NCBI GenBank assembly: GCA_002168015.1
Contig: NHCX01000097.1
Coordinates: forward strand, 1 to 16,276
DNA from: Verrucomicrobia bacterium TMED44
GTDB taxonomy: Bacteria > Verrucomicrobiota > Verrucomicrobiia > Opitutales > Seribacteraceae
DNA: 16,276 bases
Direction of reading: 5' to 3'
Numbering within the stretch: position 1 is the first letter of the stretch; the number at the start of each line of letters is the position of its first letter. Shown piece by piece: positions 1 through 9,000 of this stretch. Made by a program: the position numbers and the translations under genes. The notes under the pieces were generated by a model. That model saw only the letters and a program-made list of their open reading frames with translations. It had not been told where the DNA came from and did no database searches.

Positions 1-2
1 AA

Positions 3-3000
3 ACTCGTGGTGGAATTAGTACCGGAAATGCCGATGCCTTTCAGTTCGGAAGGTGGAGAAATGATGGGAATGCTTATTTCCAGGGAAGTTTGGACGATTT
101 ACGGGTTTATGATTCGGCTTTAGGCGGACAGGAAATCCTTCAGATTTTTGCTGGAGATGACCTTCGGGAAGAATTGGTACAGCACCAGTTTGATTTGTTT
201 GCCGCAGGTGATCCTACTGGCTTTTCGGTAAGTGGCTTACCCAGAGGATTAGCTTTAGATTCAGTTACAGGCGAGGTCTATGGTTTACCTTATGAAGTCG
301 GTATTTTTGATCTAAATGTTTCTGCATTTAACATAGCTGGAGAAGGTAAAGGGAATATTCGTTTGATTGTTAATAAAACCGCCCCTGCAACCTCCTCGGT
401 TACACCCAGGTCAGTGACCTCAAGTTCGGCAAAAATGTCGGCTCAAGTAGTTTCTGATGGGGGCGAACCGGTCAGCCTGTCTCTCTTTTGGGGAGTCACA
501 GACGGAGGAGTGAACACTAACACCAACCCTGCAGATCCGAATTTGTGGGATTACCGCATTAATTTGGCCGGAAATTATGCAGATGGTTTAGTTTCCGAGC
601 TTGTTACTGGTTTAGATATGAATGGCACATACTACTACAGGTGGATGGCTGGAAATTCGGTTACGAATGAGGCATGGAGTTCCGCATCAGAGGATGGCAT
701 GCTAGCGTGGTGGTCCTTGGATGAAAATTCAAATTCATTCTCCTTGGACAAAATCACGGATCGTAAGGCGACTTTTGTTGGTATATCTGAGTCTGACCGG
801 GTATTCGGTAGGAAAGGCAATGGCTTGCGTTTTGGGGGTGCTGGTGAGCATCTCGTGGTCAAAGGTTTTAAAGGAATCGTCGGAGATAAAGCCAGAACCT
901 TAAGTCTTTGGGTAAAAACTACTGACAGTACTGGGTCTTTAGTTAGTTGGGGAGATTCAGGTAATGGCAAGCTTTGGGAGGTTGAAGTGAGTAACGGAAA
1001 TTTGGGACTGCGTGTAAATGGTGGAAACCTAGAAACATCACAATCAATTAACAATAATATGTGGCGTCATATCGCTGCCGTTTTTCCAAGTTCAGCTGAA
1101 AACATGGAAGATGCAGTCCTTTATATTGACGGAAGTGCTCAATCCGTACTATCAGTCGGCAACCCCCTGATTAACACAGGAGATTCTCTTGATTTAATCA
1201 TTGGAACGAATTCCGCCGCTAATCATTTTGCTGGAATCCTTGATGAGATTCGTCTCTATGAACGGGGATTAAGTAGCAATGAGATCACCAGTATCTATCT
1301 TGACGGAACCATGGTTTTTACCACTTCTTCAACTGCACAACCTCCCGTAGTAGAACTTTCCAGGGTAATTGCGGAGGCAAATGCCAGTGTTACTGTTGTG
1401 GGCGATCTGGTAAGTAAGGATCTTACTGACCCTACCATTCGTATATATTACGGTCTCAAGGATGGTGGGTATAGCCCTGTTGATTGGAATAATTCGTATG
1501 TGAATGTGAATGGAGGTAGCCCCGTTTCCTTAGGTGAATTCAATGCTACACTAACAGGGCTTGTGCCTGGATCTCGCTATTTCTTTAGAGCCTTTGCCCA
1601 AAGTGCCGATGGCATGGACTGGTCAAGTGGTGACCCTGAGGTTGGTAGCGGTTTATTGGGCTATTGGCGCATGGACGAGGTAAACGGGTCTATGGTTTCA
1701 GACTCATTGTCTCCTTTCCGTCATGCAAATTATCTTGGAAATGATCTTAATAAAACGCGCCCAGTTGGTTTTAGAGCAAAAGCTCTATATTTTGACGGAT
1801 TTTCTAATCGCGTTCATTTGGATGCCAACAATACAGATTATTTGGAGCAATCTTTTGACGGGAGATCCGTAAGTTTGTGGGTGAAACCTGAATCTAAGTT
1901 TTACACCGGACTGAAAGTGGAAAAGTATGAGAACTTGGTTGGATACTATCCCTTTGACACGCAAACAGGGACAACTGTTAATGACATTTCAGTTAATGAG
2001 CTTAAAGGTGATCTACTCAACGGAGCCAGTTTACAAGGTGGTCAGTATGGACAGTCTGTTTACTTTGACGGATCGAATGATCAAGTTACGATTGCTTCCA
2101 GTGGCACAATGGCTTCGCTTAATCAGGAGTCATACACGATCTCGATGTGGGTTATGCCCAATACCAATAATTCAGGTACCTACACTGAGGGGCGTTTACA
2201 TGCCAATGGTTTTCTTCGTGGGATCGATGATACTTATTACACGAACATTGAATCTATGCTTGCTCTTACCCCGAGCGGATCAAATTATTTAACAAATGGT
2301 CCTGGTGGTCGCGGTTTAGATTTCAATAATAACAACGATTACCGAAATGCAGGTATTGGCATTAATCGAAATAATCAGTATCTGAGTTTATTTAATGGCA
2401 TATTTTATGCACCCTCTTCCGGTTCCTATCAGTGGGAGATTCGAGGCAATGACGATCGTGGAACAATATGGTTGGATCTCGATCAGGATGGGGTTTTTGA
2501 GACCAACGGAGATTTGGGTACCGAACAGTTGTTGTATCAGCCAAATTGCTGTGGCACTCAATCTACTACAGTTAACTTGAATTCCGGGTATTATCGTATT
2601 GCGATTGCTCATGGGCAGGGCGGTGGCGGTTCGAATCAGGAAGCTTACTTCTCCACACCTGGAGGTGGGCCAACCAGTTTGACCAAAATAAAACCATCTG
2701 ACTACCCTACCCTCTTTTTAACTGAGAATGAGAAAACCGTTATGAGTCGAGGACCGTTTCGCCTGTCCATGGATGGTGGTAATAATTTGGTATATTCTCA
2801 TGCTGATCAGCTGAGCTCGGTTAGTATCAGTACTAATCAGAGTTTACCTTCTGGAAATTGGGCACACCTGGTGGTTCGTGCTGATTATAATTCATCAAAA
2901 CTAGCTATCTATTTGGATGGTCAGAAGAAAAATGAAGTTTCTATTACAAGTGGTTCCCAACTTGAACTTGCCTCTTCCATTGCATGGACGATGGGTGGCA

Positions 3001-6000
3001 ATAATGTAATGTGGAAAGATTATTTTTCCGGGCAAATTGACGACTTGCGGTTTTATTCCACAAATCTAAGCGACAGCGAAATCCTTTCTATTTTCAATGA
3101 CGATATTAGTGCTGCAGTTACCGCGGCCAAAAAGTCTCAGGTTATTTTTGACGAGGGAACAGACTCTTCTGGTTTAACTATAGCCATAGACGATGATGGA
3201 TTTATAAGTTCAAAAATTGTAGAAGGAGGGGCCACCAGCTCACTCCTTTCTGAAATGTCCTTGCGTGACGAACAGTGGCATCATGTGGTGGTTACTTTTG
3301 GAGACTCTCCCAAGGCGTTTAAGCTCTATGTAGATGGTACTTTGCAAAATCAACCTGTGATTCATTCAAGCGGAATGGTCTCTATCCATTTGGAAGAGCC
3401 ATCACTTGGAGCAGTCGAAGGCACTTCTAATTATCCTGGCTTTGGCCATTTCATGGGCAGCATGGATGAATTACGTATCTACGATCGGGGTTTGGATGCT
3501 GGAGAAGTATCCAAAATACTGATCGGTGATTTTATCAATGAAGGATTTTTGGATTTCCTCGCGATAGAGAAGCCCCAAGTTATTACTCAGACGGCAATAG
3601 ATGTTCGTCCGAGTCAAGCGACTATGCGTGTCGAAGTACAATCTATAGGAGGTGAAATTGAGACGGTTAACTCTTCCAGCGACTTTACCTTCAAGAGAAA
3701 TACTTTTGAGACGATGCAGGCATGGTACTCCGGGTATGAGTTATCCAGTGATTATTCTAACGGTGAAGTGGTCAACCGTTGGTCTGACCTTTCAGGAAGT
3801 GGTAGAGATTTTGAAAATAGTTCAGGAGACCCCCAAGTCCTTTTAAGTGGATTAAAGGGCAAGCCAGTGCTTAATTTTGATGGAAATGATTTGCTCTGGA
3901 CATCTCATGATTTTGACCATCTAGCGAACACTGGCTACACGATCCTTACTTTGGCAAGATATACAGGTTCTGCCAATAATCGGGTAATTTCTTCCCGTAC
4001 TCGAAACTTCTTATTTGGTTTTCATGGAGCCCTAACAGGTAGATGGCATGCAGAGGGTTGGATTTCCACTGCGGGCCCATTGGATTCGGATTGGCATCTG
4101 CATGTTGGTAAGATTGAAGCTAAGGGCGGAGACCCCCAGGCTTTTTTCCGTAAAGATGGAGAAGTTTTGGTTTCCGGTTCACGTGACTCACATAATACCG
4201 CCTTTGCTCCGGGTGTTTTACAGTTAGGTGGTTACATGACTAACAGAGAAATGTCAGCCTGTGAAGTCGCTGAAGTTATGATTTATAATCGTGAACTTAA
4301 TGAGGTGGAGCTTTCTCAATTAGAGGGTTATGTGGCTCATAAGTGGCAAATGAACAATGAACTCCTTCCGGTTTCTCACCCCTACTTCTCCATTGATCCG
4401 TTTGGTGGAAGCAGTGCAGTTACACAGCAGGTGACGAGCGGAGGAGACCGACCCGTGGTTAAAATCTTCTGGGGAGATAATAAAATTGAGAATAATTCAA
4501 CATTGCTTGATCCCAATGACGACAGTAAGTGGGACTATGTTTTTGAAGTCAATGCTTCGGGTCCCGTCGGTCTTGGAAGTTTTCTGGGGACTGTCGATCA
4601 GTTGGTTCAAGACACCCAATATTACTTCCGTGGTCACGCTGAAAACTTAGGTGGGGAAAAATGGGCACCAAACATCGAATCTTTCTTGGCGATGGATACT
4701 ACTTTCACCAAATACACTATGGAAGGTATGGTTCTTTGGCTGGATGCTCAGGATCTAGACGGGGATGGTTATTCAGATGCCGGTTACGCAGATGGACTGC
4801 CCATGCCGATCTGGATTGATAAATCATTAAATGAAAAACATGCCCGACAATCTGTCGCCCAAAAAATTCCCAATTATGCCCAGAATGTATTTGGCGGTTT
4901 GCCCGCGATACGCTTTGAATCTGGTGATGCTTATAATGTTGGTTCCCTCGGAGTAACTTATGGTAATGTCCATGTATTTATGGTGTCTAAAGGGAGTGGA
5001 GTTGGCATAGGTGCTACGGATGGTATAACGGGATGGAGTTTGGATGCGAAAAGTGGTAATGCCTTTGGGTCTTTCAAGAGTGAAAATAATACTCTCCAGC
5101 AGGTCAGTCTTGGGTTTGATCCTAGAACGGGCTATGGCATGCTGATCGGTGAAATTGCGGAGATAATGGTATTTGACCGGGCCCTCCCCAAGGCAGAAGA
5201 GGAAATGATTGAAGGATATCTTGCACACAAATGGGGTGTTGTTGATGATCTAGCTCAAACTGGTTTTAAACTCACACGTGGTTTGAGGTTATACTACCCC
5301 TTTAATGAAACGGATGGTTCGGTTGTCCAAGATTATTCTGTTGAGATGAGGCACGCTGAAGTCATTGATGCAGATCTTAGCGTAAACGGTAAATTTGGTT
5401 CTGCGATTGACTTTGAATCCATCGACCCTTTTACAGCTCGCTTAGCTCTGTATCAGAATGAACTGCAAATCAATAAAGGGGCTTGGACGATGTCTTCATG
5501 GTTTGAAGCTCCGGTCCCTGGCACAGGTGTCACCTTTAGGCATGGACTTGCCTATGGAGAGCCAGGTTATGTTTTCTTACGAAATGATTTTGGAGGTCCC
5601 AGCAAGATTTTGGGATTATTTGACGGTACCTCCGAAAAGCTCACTTCTTATGATGCAAGTTCTCTGAGCAGTGGTTGGCATCACATTACAGTAAGTAGTG
5701 CGGTCGGGAATACCAAATTTTTTATCAATGGTAATCATGTAGGTTCGATTTCTGATAATGTCATTTTAGAAGTAAAAACTGTTGGGAACCTGCTTGCAGG
5801 TAATGGAAAATTTTCTCCTAAATTGGATGATTTTAGAGTTTATGACCGTACTTTTTCAACAGCTGATGTCACGACTTTATATGGAAATGGAAATGGAGAT
5901 TTTGGGGTTCATCCTTATGCAGACTTCCCTCCCTCCTTTGATAATATTCCGGTGATCTTACCACCTCGAAACCCGATTGTTTATTGGACTTTCAATGAGC

Positions 6001-9000
6001 TGAACGGTACGCAGGTTCGTGATGATTCGGGCAAAAATAATCATGGTGTTTTTGATGATAATTTAACTGCATCGCCCAACCTTTTTGATTTCTCAGATGC
6101 AGGGAGAAGTGGAACAGGTATTCGTTTTGACGGGAATCAAACAGTTAAGCTGACAAATGATGCAGGCACTTTTGATATTCGTGGACCTTTTAGTATCTGT
6201 TTGTGGGTTAAAACGAATGATTTACAGGCAGAAATCTTATCAAGTGGGCAATTCTCCCTGCTTATGTCAGATGGCTTTTTGACTGCTTATGCCAATATCG
6301 GATCACAACTTAGGTACACCGAACCCATACCTATTCCTGCAGATCAATGGATTCATCTGATTTTTACTTGGGATGGTAATAAATTGTTTTTATATCGTAA
6401 CAATGAAGAGGTTATCACTCCAGTTAATGCCTCGGGTAACCTTACAGGAGATGCGACCCTAACCCTCGGAGGCAGGAAGCTTTCAGCGGATGGACCCTAT
6501 GAAGGTATGATTGATGATTTGCGTATTTTTGACCAATATCTTACCGCAGCCCAACGAAATGAAGTATTTAACTTTGTGGATCCCCCTCTGATAGCTTATT
6601 TTGGAGAAGATTTTAGTTATCAAGTAGAGACACTTAAAGGTCCCACAGATTTTAATGCGACCGGTTTGCCCAATGGTCTAAATATAGATGGTAAATCTGG
6701 ATTAATTTTCGGAGAAGCAAATCAAACGGGAGATTTTGCGATCACTGTTATTGCATCTAACCAGTCCGGGCAAGATCTGGAGATTTTTACTGATCCACTG
6801 CTTACTGTTCTTAAAGGTCGACAGAGTATTCTTTCTACAAACCAGGCAGACCTGCTAACTTATGGAGACCCACCGCTTGATCTTAACTTAACTGCAACAT
6901 CTGATCTTCCTGTTGCAGTCGAAATCTTAGAGGGTAATCAGTCCGTTGATCTAAATGGTACGACCCTAACTATTAATCATCCTGGATTTGTTCGCCTCCG
7001 TGCGTTCCAAGATGGAGATAATAACTGGCTTCCTGCACAATCATTAATCCTCAATTTCCAGATCATGCCTAAGGAACTGATTATTCGCCCTGATGATCAG
7101 TTTAGACGTCCTGAAGATGCGAACCCTGCTTTTACTCATCAACTGATTGGATTGGCTGAAAATGATTCTCCAAGTGATTTCAATGTGACAGTTGTCTCTC
7201 CTGTGCCTGACGGAAATGGTAGTCACCCTACTCTCTCTGGAGTCTATGACCTTGTACCTGATGCCAATCTCTCTGCAAAATATTTCTATTCCTATCAATT
7301 TGGTACTTTGACCGTTTCTGAAAAGTTAGAGCAAGAAATAGTCTTTGATCAAAATCTATCTGATATTCTCGCAACCACTCCATCTGTTGTTTTAACAGGA
7401 TATTCAAGGGGGATGGACGGTAACCTAACAAACCTACCCCTCACTTACAGTGTTGAGGATGAATCCGTAGCTCAAATCTTAGTTACGCAGAAAGATGCTC
7501 TTCGTGCATATTGGAAATTAAATGAAAATATGTATGCCGGAGCGAAGGATGAGTTGGGTAATTACAATGGAACTCTTCTCGAATTAACTACAACGGGAGC
7601 TGGTAATGTCTGGACTCCTGGACTTTTCGGAAATGGAATTACTCTAGGTGCAGAACGGGGGAGAATTGACTTTGGGACTGTTGAATTTGACTCTAATTTT
7701 AGCCTGAGTTTTTGGATGAAGCCGAGTCAGGTTGATTCCAACAAGACATTAATTTTGTCCAAAGAAGGAATTTCAGGAATGAATCTTTTCAGGATTGAAA
7801 AAAGTGATCAAAATTCAAGTCTGCGGGTATATCTATCTTTAGATGGAATTAATACACAACAAATTATTACTACAAATACAGGAGTCCTGATTGATAATAC
7901 ATGGGTGAACCTTGCCCTTACTTATGAAGATTCGAATGGAACTCTCTCTCTGTTCGCTAACTCGAATTTGATTGGGAGTTCTTCCGGTCATTTCTTCTCA
8001 GGAACTGAAATCTCTTCCCGGTTTACCAGTTTGGTTTTAGGTGGGGGTGTGTTGCCGATAGCTTCTGTAATTGACGATTTGCGTGTTTATAATATCTGTT
8101 TGAATTCAAGCGATTTATCTAATCTGTATGGAAATGGTGGAGCAGACTTTAACCGCATTGAATTAATTGGTGCGGGTCAGACTCGCATTGTGGCAAACCA
8201 GAAAGGAAACCTCGCATACGAAAAGTCACTACCTGTTTATAACTACTTGACTGTTATAAGGGCAGTTCAATCACTGGACTTCTCTTCGGTGGCGGATCAT
8301 TCGGTCGGAGATTTTCCAACCAAGCTTGAGGCGAATGCCAGTTCAGGTCTTCCGGTTTCCTTCTATTCCTCTGATCCTGCACTTGCTACAGTGGTGGGTG
8401 ATTATGTTTATTTGCAGGGTGCAGGTAATGTCACAATTACGGCTCGTCAGATTGGTGATCGTAGGTTTGAACCTGCTCCCGAGAAAACAAGATCATTTGT
8501 CATCAGATGGGGTAATCTCTTTTCGGATTCAACGCCAGGTTTGAAGTTATGGTTTGATGCAACGGATGTAAACGGAGACGGGCAAGTCGATACTTCTAAT
8601 GATTTTATATCTAGTGATAAAATAAGTATGTGGGCGGACAAATCCGGTAACACAAATAATCCAATTCAAGCCCAACTTTCCAATATGCCAAGGTGGACAC
8701 CTGCTGCTTTAAATCAAAAACCCATTGTTACTTTTGATTCCAACTTCAGTCAGATCTTTGAAATTCAGAATGCTGTTTCAAGTCCTTCTTTTGTCTTTCT
8801 GGTTCATCGCCAAAAACAGGTGGGGGAATCTTTGGTGTTGGGTGGAGACTTGAGCACCACAAGCGAAGACGGATTTCTCTCTCTCGAGCATGCTTCAGGA
8901 AGTGTGGAGATTATATCCAAAGCTTCTACCACTGCTTGGAGCATAAGTACTATGCGTGTCGCTCCTAACTCTCAGTCTCTTTGGGTAGATGGTAAAATTG

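Noticed and set aside
90-92. TTG as start codon of the giant gene
   Set aside because: The frame is open upstream to the window edge and the preceding codons encode the expected middle of a LamG end (AYFQGS before LDDLRVYD), so the start is outside the window.
635-1054. 139-codon ORF on the - strand
   Set aside because: Antisense shadow of a LamG-coding region; low-complexity translation without domain features.
4827-5228. 133-codon ORF on the - strand
   Set aside because: Lies wholly antisense to the giant gene and its translation has no recognisable domain.
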